A stretch of 49,173 bases of DNA from an uncultured Paracoccus sp. (GTDB lineage: Bacteria > Pseudomonadota > Alphaproteobacteria > Rhodobacterales > Rhodobacteraceae), in assembly GCF_947496875.1 (NCBI RefSeq), contig NZ_CANMEH010000018.1, positions 1 to 49,173 of the forward strand, in the 5' to 3' direction. The position numbers were made by a program, and so were the translations under genes. Position 1 is the first letter of the stretch. Every line of letters starts with the position of its first letter. Positions 1-6,494 of the stretch are shown piece by piece. The notes beneath the pieces were generated by a model. It saw nothing but the letters and a program-made list of their open reading frames with translations, searched no databases and was not told the DNA's origin.

Positions 1-729
1 ATCCATGATCCCGCCGGTCTCGTGATGGGCACGGCCTCTGACATGCGGGCCATGGCCGAGGCGCTGGACAAGGTGGGTGGCAGCCTCGCTGCCGGCTATG
101 CCGCCAAATCGGGCCGCTCGATCGAGGAGATTGCGGCGCTGATGGCTGCCGAGACTTGGCTGGATGCCAGCGAGGCGCTGGCGCTCGGCTTTGCCGACCG
201 GCTTGCCGAACCGGTGCGGATCGCTGCGCGCTTCGATATCGCGCGCTTCCGCAACGCGCCGCCGGCGCTGGCAGAAGCGATCGCGGCTGGAACCGACAGC
301 GGCGACGACAACGATGGTGACGACAACGACGGCGCCGGCACCGATGCCGCCGAGGCCGCCGGCGGGGCCGAGGAGAGCGATGGGGCCTCTGGCGCCGGGG
401 AAGAAGAGATCGCCGGGACCGACGCCCAACAGCCGCCGGTCGAGACGCCAGCGCCCGGGGGCGCACAACCCGATCCCGCGGCGATCCGCGCCGAGGCCAT
501 CACCCACGCCCGCGCCGTCGTCGATCTCTGCCGTCTTGCCGGACAGCCGCAGATGGCCGGCCGCTTTCTGGAAAGCGATGCGGACCTCGACAACGTCCGC
601 GCCGCACTGCTCGCCGCGAAAGCCGAGGCCGAGCCCGAGATCGCCGGCCATCACGCGCAACCGGGCCGCCCATCGAGCACCCGCCCCTGGGGCGAGATCG
701 TCGCCCGCACCTTCAGGCTGAAAGGATGA
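1..729 (+). CDS. Prohead maturation protease, ClpP/S49-like (5' end outside window)
   Basis: The reading frame is open from the first base, so this is the C-terminal part of a gene that starts left of the window. The first residues read IHDPAG, matching the conserved histidine-containing IH-D/Q-P motif of ClpP-type serine proteases; the catalytic serine would lie upstream. A helical segment with AAKSGRSIEEI and AETWLDASEALALGFAD follows, which is the usual C-terminal half of phage ClpP-like head proteases. After about residue 95 comes a long Asp/Glu/Gly/Ala-rich linker and a basic C-terminal helix, probably a scaffold-like extension that the protease removes during capsid maturation. It stops 3 bases before the decoration protein gene, in the usual head-gene order. 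The family call is good; the exact subfamily cannot be set without the N-terminus. Confidence 0.82.
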   Translation: MHDPAGLVMGTASDMRAMAEALDKVGGSLAAGYAAKSGRSIEEIAALMAAETWLDASEALALGFADRLAEPVRIAARFDIARFRNAPPALAEAIAAGTDSGDDNDGDDNDGAGTDAAEAAGGAEESDGASGAGEEEIAGTDAQQPPVETPAPGGAQPDPAAIRAEAITHARAVVDLCRLAGQPQMAGRFLESDADLDNVRAALLAAKAEAEPEIAGHHAQPGRPSSTRPWGEIVARTFRLKG

Positions 730-732
730 CCC

Positions 733-1098
733 ATGACCACGCTCACCGAGACCCCGCATCCCGGCGGCTTCCTCGTCTGGGAGGCGTTCCGCGACTACAC
801 CCGCGAGACCATCACTGTTGCAACCGGCACCCTCGACCCCGGCACCGTGCTCGGCAGGATCACCGCCTCCGGCAAATACGCCGCCTACGATCCCGCGGCC
901 GTCGACGGCACCGAGACCGCCGTCGCGGTGCTCTGGGGCAAGGCCGACGCCTCGGTCGGCGATGCGCTCGCCGTCGCCGTGGTCCGCGGCCCCGCCATCG
1001 TCAACCGCCATGATCTCGTCTTCGCCGGCACGCCCAGCGCCCCCGAGATCGCCGCCGCCCATACGGCGCTCCTCGCCGCGGGCATCCTCGTCCGCTGA
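733..1098 (+). CDS. Head decoration protein (lambda gpD-like)
   Basis: 121 residues, the usual length for the HDPD/gpD family that trimerises on the outside of the expanded capsid and stabilises it. The segment ITVATGTLDPGTVLGRIT is the typical beta-rich core of the family, followed by a second half ending in ALLAAGILVR. The ATG at 733 was chosen because it gives the standard length; an ATG at 726 is in another frame and overlaps the protease stop. The gene lies between the head protease and the major capsid gene, exactly where gpD-like genes sit in lambda-type head modules. The assignment rests on sequence pattern and position. Confidence 0.85.
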   Translation: MTTLTETPHPGGFLVWEAFRDYTRETITVATGTLDPGTVLGRITASGKYAAYDPAAVDGTETAVAVLWGKADASVGDALAVAVVRGPAIVNRHDLVFAGTPSAPEIAAAHTALLAAGILVR

Positions 1099-1123
1099 CC
1101 CAGAACCGACCGGAGGCATTCCC

Positions 1124-2137
1124 ATGGCGACCATGGACATCTTCGAAGGCGATGCCTTCACCATCATCGAACTCACCCGCGCGCTGGAAAACATCCCCTT
1201 CCGGCCCGCGATCCTGTCGGGCGCCGGCCTGTTCTCGCCGCGTGGGGTGCGCGCGCGCACCGTCGTGATCGAGAGCCGCGACGGCACGCTGTCGCTGATC
1301 CCGTTCTCCGAACGCGGCGCGGCCTACGAGAGCCAGGTGCCCGAGCGGCGCGAGATGCGCGCCTTCGTGTGCCGGCAGTTCAAGAAGCAGGACGTGCTCT
1401 GGGCCTCGGAAATCCAGGGCATTCGCGACTTCGGCTCGGAGAGCGCGGCCCAGCAGGTGCAGAGCGAGGTCGCGCGCAAGCTCGGCCGCCTGCGCCAGGA
1501 TGCCGAGGCCACGTTCGAGTACCACCTGCTGAACGGCATCCAAGGCATCGTGAAGGACCCGAAGGACGGCGCGACGGTGATCAGCTACTTCACCGAGTTC
1601 GGCATCACGCCCGCCGCCGAGATCGACTTCGACCTCGACAATGCAACCCCGACCTCGGGCGCGCTCCGGAAGCGGTGCCAGGCTCTGATCGAAGACGTCG
1701 AGGCGTCGATGGGCGGCCTGGCTGCCGGCGCCATCCAGGTTCGTGCGGAATGCGGCTCGGCCTTCTTCGCCGATCTGGTGGCGCACAAGGAGGTGCGCGA
1801 GACCTATCTCAACACCGCCGCCGCGGCCGATCTGCGCGGCCGGGTGGCCGACGAGGTCAGCTTCGGCGGCGTCACCTTCCGCCGCTACCGGGGCGGCGCG
1901 GGCTTCGGCGTGCCGACCGACAAGGCCTTCTTCTATCCCGAAGGTGTCGAGGGCCTGTTCGAGATCTGTCACGCCCCCGCCGACACCTTCGAGACGGTGA
2001 ACACGCTGGGTCTGCCGCTCTACGCTCGCACCATCCCGGACCGGGACCGCGACGAATGGGTGCGGCTCGAGATCGAGAGCAATCCGCTGCCGATCTGCAC
2101 CCGCCCGCAGGTGTTGCGCTCGGCGCGGCGGACGTGA
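1124..2137 (+). CDS. Major capsid protein (lambda gpE-like)
   Basis: 337 residues starting at the ATG at 1124, preceded by a GGAGG ribosome site at 1112-1116; the frame stays open further upstream but without a comparable start. The N-terminus (MDIFEGDAFTIIELTRALE) and the central segment VRARTVVIESRDGTLSLIPF match the gpE-type capsid family (Phage_cap_E) with the HK97 fold. The region EYHLLNGIQGIVKDP and the C-terminal NPLPICTRPQVLR are also typical. It would build the icosahedral shell, is stabilised by the upstream decoration protein, and is matured by the ClpP-like protease at the window start. Its stop overlaps the next start by one base. Confidence 0.9.
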   Translation: MATMDIFEGDAFTIIELTRALENIPFRPAILSGAGLFSPRGVRARTVVIESRDGTLSLIPFSERGAAYESQVPERREMRAFVCRQFKKQDVLWASEIQGIRDFGSESAAQQVQSEVARKLGRLRQDAEATFEYHLLNGIQGIVKDPKDGATVISYFTEFGITPAAEIDFDLDNATPTSGALRKRCQALIEDVEASMGGLAAGAIQVRAECGSAFFADLVAHKEVRETYLNTAAAADLRGRVADEVSFGGVTFRRYRGGAGFGVPTDKAFFYPEGVEGLFEICHAPADTFETVNTLGLPLYARTIPDRDRDEWVRLEIESNPLPICTRPQVLRSARRT

Positions 2138-2448
2138 TGTCCGCTTTCGCCGCCGCTGTCGACACGCTCTTCGCCGACCCGAACATCGGCCGGGATGCGG
2201 TCTACATCGCCGAGGCGGGCGCGCCCGTGCTGGTGCGCGTCGTCGCCCGGCGCGCCGACGCGATCACCGAGTTCGGCGATGCGAGGCTCTGGTCGGAAAC
2301 CACCCGGTTCGACCTGCGCGTTGCCGAGGTGCAGCAGCCGCGCCCCGGCGACCGGATCGAGATCGACGGCGAGGCTTTCCTCGTCCAAGGCGAGCCCCTC
2401 CGCGACCGTGAGCGGCTGGTCTGGACCGTCAATCTGAGGCCTGCGTGA
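2137..2448 (+). CDS. Head-tail joining protein, lambda gpFII/Gifsy-2-like
   Basis: 103 residues with a start (ATG at 2137) that shares one base with the capsid stop codon, a sign of translational coupling. The sequence is a small beta-rich protein with FDLRVAEVQQPRPGDRIEIDG in its second half, the pattern seen in phage head-tail attachment proteins of the FII type that cap the portal vertex and form the tail docking site. Size and position (directly after the capsid gene) agree. I do not see a decisive motif, so this is a family-level guess supported mainly by synteny. Confidence 0.6.
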   Translation: MSAFAAAVDTLFADPNIGRDAVYIAEAGAPVLVRVVARRADAITEFGDARLWSETTRFDLRVAEVQQPRPGDRIEIDGEAFLVQGEPLRDRERLVWTVNLRPA

Positions 2449-3077
2449 AGCTCGGCATCAACATCGTCGGCGATATCGGCCGGATCGTGGAGGCCGAGAC
2501 CCGCGCGGGTGAGAAAGCCGTCACCACGGCGATGCGCGACGCCGGAACGGGCCTGAAAGCAGCCTGGCGCGCGCAGATCACCGGCGCCGGCCTCGGGGCG
2601 CGGCTCGCCCGGACCATCCGGTCCGAGCAGTTCCCGAAAGGCCGTGCCAGCCTGAACGCCGCGGCGCTCGTCTGGTCGAAGGCGCCGGTGATCGTCGGCG
2701 CGCATGACACCGGCCCGCTGATCCGCTCGAAAGACGGCTTCTGGCTGGCGATCCCCACGGCCGCGGCCGGTAAGTCCCTCCGCGGCGGCCGGATCACCCC
2801 CGGCGAGTGGGAGCGCCGCACCGGCCTGCGTCTGCGCTTCGTCTATCGGCGCAGCGGACCGAGCCTTCTGGTAGCAGAGGGGCGGCTGAATACGAAAGGC
2901 CGCGCGGTGGCGTCGCGCTCGAAGACCGGCCGGGGGCTCACCACCGTCCCGATCTTCCTGCTGGTGCCACAGGTCAGGCTGAAGAAGCGGCTGGACCTCG
3001 CGCGGGACGCGGAGCGGGCGCGCGATGCGGTGCCCGGGCTGATCGTGGCGAACTGGGTGGAAGGGCAGACTGGCTGA
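2445..3077 (+). CDS. Minor tail / head-completion protein, DUF6441-like
   Basis: 210 residues, starting with a GTG at 2445 that overlaps the preceding stop (GTGA). The N-terminal half (VEAETRAGEKAVTTAMRDAG and the TGLKAAWRAQITGAGLG stretch) is an amphipathic helix followed by a basic beta-rich domain. This is the architecture of a protein often found between joining and tail-terminator genes in Rhodobacter-type prophages and labelled DUF6441 or minor tail protein. A role like HK97 gp10 (connector completion) is possible but is inference. It is the last structural gene before the inserted kinase gene; an ATG overlapping its stop (3077) opens only an 18-codon frame. Confidence 0.6.
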   Translation: MKLGINIVGDIGRIVEAETRAGEKAVTTAMRDAGTGLKAAWRAQITGAGLGARLARTIRSEQFPKGRASLNAAALVWSKAPVIVGAHDTGPLIRSKDGFWLAIPTAAAGKSLRGGRITPGEWERRTGLRLRFVYRRSGPSLLVAEGRLNTKGRAVASRSKTGRGLTTVPIFLLVPQVRLKKRLDLARDAERARDAVPGLIVANWVEGQTG

Positions 3078-3170
3078 TGGCCCGCACTGGCTGTTCGCCT
3101 CCGGCGATCCCGTGGTGCTTCAACGTTAGCTGATCGCTCACTGGGCAACGTCAGCTTTTCGGCCGGTGCT

Positions 3171-4223
3171 TCAGCTTGACAGCTGTTCGCCACCGATCAG
3201 GAGGGTCACAATCAACCCGCTTTCGCACCAGTCGTAAGAGATCGAACCTCCAAGCTGATGCTCTATTGTCTGGCGTATCAGTTCGCTTCCGTAGCTGTCA
3301 CCGGCTTCCGGAGCGGTCACCTCGGGCCCACCATCCTCTGACCAGACGATCTGTATATCATTTCCATTCGAGGATCCCGATATGTCAAGCCTGCCGCTTT
3401 CGACTGAAAGCGCGCCGTACTTCAGCGAATTCGTGGCAAGCTCATGCACCACGAGCGCGAGGCCGGTTGCCGCGGCCTCGCCGATGCCCATGCGAGGCAC
3501 AGCCACCCTGATGCGGCCTGCAAAGGCACCGTCATCATCGTAGGGCGCCAGCAGCACGCTGAACAGATCCCCCATAAGAGCTGCCTTGCCCTGGCTGTCG
3601 GGCAAGGGGCGCACAAGATCATGGGCTCTGCCCAAGGCTATCAGCCTTTGTGTCAGCTGTTTCGACATGTCATCTATGGAGGTCGAAGTGCGCGAGGTGA
3701 TCTTGGTCAGCCCTGCCGCGATCGCGAGCAGATTCTTCACCCGGTGGCTCATTTCTCCCGCCAGCAGTTCGTGGCCCTCCTCGGCCTGCTTCCGACCGGT
3801 GATGTCGATGAAGATACCCGTCATGGAGCGCCCGACGATGCCGACATCGCTGCCTTGCCCACGTGCGGAAATCCACCGGACGTCAGGCCCCACGCGGGTT
3901 CGAAAATCTATTTCATAGGCGCCCGTGACCGCGCGAGTTGCCGTGAAGGCTTCCCTGACGCGGTCCATGTCGGCGGGGTGGATCTTTTCCGAAAGCCTCT
4001 CGAACGTCAGTTCCTCCCCTGGTGGAATATCCCACAGCTCATACCCATGCGGATCCATGGCCAGACTGTCTGTATCGACATTCCACGACCAAAGCGCCAC
4101 GCCGGCCGCGTCGATGGCGCGACGAAGGTCCTCATATCCCCATTCAGGGTCACTAAGTTTGCTGGATGACACCGGATTTCCTGTTGATCTGAGTGATCGT
4201 GCTCTGTTTGCCGAGTTGGACAT
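3171..4223 (-). CDS. PAS-containing HWE-family sensor histidine kinase
   Basis: 350 residues, on the opposite strand to all surrounding phage genes. Residues about 30-145 form a PAS domain (ALWSWNVDTDSL, FIDITGRKQAEE). A dimerisation/phosphoacceptor helix follows with EMSHRVKNLLA, where His160 is the predicted phosphorylation site. The ATPase domain has HELATNSLKYGALS (260-273) with the extra N-box histidine, and WSEDGGP (294-300). These two features define the HWE subfamily, common in alphaproteobacteria for light and general-stress signalling. There is no transmembrane segment, so a soluble sensor is likely. PAS residues that would show a flavin or haem cofactor were not recognised. No response regulator gene is adjacent, so it must act on a host regulator if it works. 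Base composition looks less GC-rich than the flanking phage genes. Confidence 0.9.
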   Translation of the reverse strand: MSNSANRARSLRSTGNPVSSSKLSDPEWGYEDLRRAIDAAGVALWSWNVDTDSLAMDPHGYELWDIPPGEELTFERLSEKIHPADMDRVREAFTATRAVTGAYEIDFRTRVGPDVRWISARGQGSDVGIVGRSMTGIFIDITGRKQAEEGHELLAGEMSHRVKNLLAIAAGLTKITSRTSTSIDDMSKQLTQRLIALGRAHDLVRPLPDSQGKAALMGDLFSVLLAPYDDDGAFAGRIRVAVPRMGIGEAAATGLALVVHELATNSLKYGALSVESGRLDISGSSNGNDIQIVWSEDGGPEVTAPEAGDSYGSELIRQTIEHQLGGSISYDWCESGLIVTLLIGGEQLSS

Positions 4224-4349
4224 AAATCGAGATCAAGGCCAACTGATCAGACCGCATCGCATCCGTTCGCAGCCGACTATGCTTGTCCAGGGGTGGCCCA
4301 GGGTCGGCTTTGAAGTCGTAGGTATCATTCCGTTACAGGTCCTGGAACC

Positions 4350-4769
4350 ATGCCCAGCTCCCGCGAAACCATCCTCGCTGCGCTGCATGCGCGGCTCGTG
4401 GCGCTGCCCGCCACCGCCATGCGCGGCGAGGTGCTGCCCGAGCGCGTGCCCGCCGCAGGCCTCCTGATCCTGCGCGACGGCGAGCCGGGGGAGCCAGAGG
4501 TCACGCTGTCGCCGCTGCGCTACCACTACCAGCACCGCGCCGAGATCGAGGCGGTCGTGCAAGGCGCCAACCTTGACACGGCATTCGACACGCTGACCGC
4601 CAGCATCGGCGCGGCGATAGCCGCCGACCGGACTCTGGGCGGCCTCTGCGACTGGGTCGAGGCGGAAGCGCCACGTCCCGTAGACCTGCCGGTCGAGGGC
4701 GCGGCCAGCCTGAAGGCGGCGGTGATCCCGGTCATTCTACATTACTCTGTCCCGGACCCGCTTGGCTGA
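4350..4769 (+). CDS. Tail terminator / minor tail protein (gpU-like)
   Basis: 139 residues. The N-terminus SSRETILAALHARLVALP and the later TAFDTLTASIGAAIAADRTLGG give the compact alpha/beta pattern of phage tail-completion proteins (lambda gpU/gp17-like), which cap the tail tube at its final length. It directly precedes the tail-tube gene, as expected. The inserted kinase gene separates it from the connector genes it would normally follow closely, and no strong promoter is visible in 4224-4349. Probably it was once translationally coupled to the upstream connector genes. Confidence 0.65.
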   Translation: MPSSRETILAALHARLVALPATAMRGEVLPERVPAAGLLILRDGEPGEPEVTLSPLRYHYQHRAEIEAVVQGANLDTAFDTLTASIGAAIAADRTLGGLCDWVEAEAPRPVDLPVEGAASLKAAVIPVILHYSVPDPLG

Positions 4770-4888
4770 CGCCGCCGTGAGGGCGGGTGCTGCGTTCGGC
4801 GGGACGACAGTCCACTGGACTGTCGCCTGATCCGCCTTACTCCACGGCCGACCAGCTGGCCTGACCCAACCGCCCACAGGAGACGAAC

Positions 4889-5830
4889 ATGGCACGAGCC
4901 CAGGGGGCGCGGGCGCTGATGGCGCTTGCGTTCGAGACGACCTATGGAACGCCGCCCGCCAGCGGCTTCACCCGCATGCCCTTCGCCAGCACGTCGCTCG
5001 GCGCCGAGCAGCCGCTGCTGAACTCGGAGCTGCTGGGCTATGGCCGCGATCCGTTGGCGCCGATCAAGGACGCGGTCACGGCCGACGGCGATGTCGTGGT
5101 GCCGCTCGACGCCGAGGCCTTCGGCTTCTGGCTGAAGGCGGCCTTCGGCATGCCCACGAACACCGGCGCGGAAGCGCCGTACACCCACGAGTTCCAGTCG
5201 GGGTCCTGGACGCTCCCCAGCATGTCGATCGAGACCGGCATGCCGGAGGTGCCGCGCTATGCGATGTACTCGGGCTGCGTGCTCGACCAGATCACCTGGC
5301 AGATGCAGCGCTCGGGGCTGCTGACGGCAACGGCGCGGCTGGTCGCGCAGGGCGAGACGGTCGGGACCACGACGAGCGCGGGGACACCGGCCGCGCTGGA
5401 ACTGAAGCGCTTCGGGCATTTCAACGGGGCGATCACGCGCAACGGCTCGGCACTCGGCAACGTGGTCTCGGCCGAGATCACCTATGCCAACAACCTGGAC
5501 CGGATCGAGACGATACGCTCGGACGGCCGCATCGACGGTGCGGACCCGTCCATCGCGGCGCTCACCGGCCGGATCGAGGTGCGCTTCGCCGACCAGACGC
5601 TGGTGACGCAGGCCATCAACGGCGAGGCCTGCGAGATGGAATTCGCCTACGTCCTGCCGTCCGGCGAGAGCTTCACCTTCACCGTGCACGCCGTCTACCT
5701 GCCGCGCCCGCGCATCGAGATTTCCGGGCCGCAGGGCGTGCAGGCGACCTTCAACTGGCAGGCCGCCCGCGACAGCGTCGTCGGCCGGATGTGCACCGCC
5801 ACCCTCGTGAACGACGTGGAGACGTATTGA
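4889..5830 (+). CDS. Major tail tube protein
   Basis: 313 residues from the ATG at 4889, with an AGGAGA-like ribosome site just upstream. The start ARAQGARALMALAFETTYGT and internal IETGMPEVPRYAMYSGCVLDQ are typical of phage tail-tube proteins of siphoviruses in this group. The C-terminus (VQATFNWQAARD, CTATLVNDVETY) ends in the beta-strand characteristic of the tube fold. Hexameric rings of this protein would stack around the tape measure to make the tail tube. The stop codon overlaps the start of the chaperone gene (TGATG). Confidence 0.82.
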   Translation: MARAQGARALMALAFETTYGTPPASGFTRMPFASTSLGAEQPLLNSELLGYGRDPLAPIKDAVTADGDVVVPLDAEAFGFWLKAAFGMPTNTGAEAPYTHEFQSGSWTLPSMSIETGMPEVPRYAMYSGCVLDQITWQMQRSGLLTATARLVAQGETVGTTTSAGTPAALELKRFGHFNGAITRNGSALGNVVSAEITYANNLDRIETIRSDGRIDGADPSIAALTGRIEVRFADQTLVTQAINGEACEMEFAYVLPSGESFTFTVHAVYLPRPRIEISGPQGVQATFNWQAARDSVVGRMCTATLVNDVETY

Positions 5831-6267
5831 TGCTGACGCTCGACCTGACCAATGCCCCGCGCTGGCATGACCTCGCGCCCGGCGTCCGGGTGCAGCTGCG
5901 CCCGCTGACCACCGCCCTGATGGTGGCGACCCGCGGCGACCCCGCGGTCGAGGCGGTGCCCGAGGAGACGTCCGACGAGGAGCGCGCCGTCGCCTTCGCG
6001 AAGGCACTGGCGCGGCGGGCGGTGCTCGCCTGGGACGGCATCGGCGATGCCGAGGGCACCCCCATCGATCCGAGCCCGGCAGCAATCGACGCGCTGCTCG
6101 ACATCTGGCCGATCTTCGAAGCCTTCCAGCTGACCTATGTTTCCAAGGGCCTGCTGCTGGATGCGGAAAAAAACGCCTCCGCGCTCTCGCCGAATGGTCC
6201 TTCGGCGGGGGCGACCGCTACTGCGAAGCCTGTGCGCAAGCCTGTCCGGACTGCCCGACGCGGCTGA
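5830..6267 (+). CDS. Tail assembly chaperone, G-like (zero-frame product)
   Basis: 145 residues. This is the zero-frame product of the tail-chaperone pair between the tail tube and the tape measure, the position of lambda G. The N-terminal about 115 residues (TLDLTNAPRWHDLAPGVRVQ and AVAFAKALARRAVLAWDGIG) form a structured domain that would coat the tape measure protein during tail assembly. After the A-run at 6167-6173 the zero frame turns into a low-complexity Ala/Pro/Lys/Arg tail and stops at 6267. This is the usual sign that the conserved product continues in the -1 frame (see the GT entry). Confidence 0.8.
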   Translation: MLTLDLTNAPRWHDLAPGVRVQLRPLTTALMVATRGDPAVEAVPEETSDEERAVAFAKALARRAVLAWDGIGDAEGTPIDPSPAAIDALLDIWPIFEAFQLTYVSKGLLLDAEKNASALSPNGPSAGATATAKPVRKPVRTARRG

Positions 6268-6494
6268 ACCAGCCGCTCACTCATGAAGGCTGGCAGGTCT
6301 GGGACTTGGTGAGCCGCCTCGGCGGTCAGGTCCGCGTGCTGCCCGGCGCGGTGATCGGCTGGGACATGGCGGCGGCGCTCGCGCTCGGAGACGCCCTTGG
6401 CGTGCCAGCCCTCGCCACGGCCGAACTGCTGCCCGTGATCGAGGCGGTGATGGTCGCCAAACTCAACGAACAGATGGATCACTCCCATGGCTGA
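5830..6494 (+). CDS. Tail assembly chaperone GT fusion made by -1 ribosomal frameshift
   Basis: Predicted 221-residue product: 115 codons in the G frame up to 6174, then a -1 shift and 106 codons to the stop at 6492-6494. The -1 frame has no credible ATG start of its own before a TTG/GTG at 6306-6311, yet its conserved sequence begins well upstream of that. It contains EWSFGGGDRYCEACAQACPD, with two CxxC pairs (CEAC, CPDC) that could bind zinc, then GWQVWDLVSRLGGQVRVLPG and an Ala-rich C-terminus. This matches T-like chaperones that link G to the tape measure. Its last codons overlap the tape-measure start at 6487. Annotation as two separate genes would miss the start of T. Confidence 0.85.
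6168..6213 (+). promoter_or_regulatory. Programmed -1 frameshift signal (slippery heptamer plus hairpin)
   Basis: The heptamer A AAA AAC lies at 6168-6174 in exactly the right phase: zero-frame codons are GAA (6166), AAA (6169) and AAC (6172). After a 7-base spacer, bases 6182-6194 pair with 6201-6213 to form a 13-bp hairpin (three G-U pairs), with loop TGGTCC and a perfect 7-bp top (CGCCGAA with TTCGGCG). X-XXY-YYZ plus a hairpin 5-9 bases downstream is the classic -1 frameshift layout. The resulting frame is the one encoding the T-like domain. Confidence 0.88.

Noticed and set aside
3077..3133. An 18-codon frame coupled to the DUF6441-like stop, possibly the cut start of a phage gene
   Set aside because: Too short and featureless to call a remnant; another frame across the same bases looks equally protein-like.
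4224..4349. An EcfG-type stress promoter (GGAAC-N17-CGTT) for the HWE kinase
   Set aside because: Only partial matches were found and in the wrong orientation, so a link to the general stress response is not supported by the promoter.
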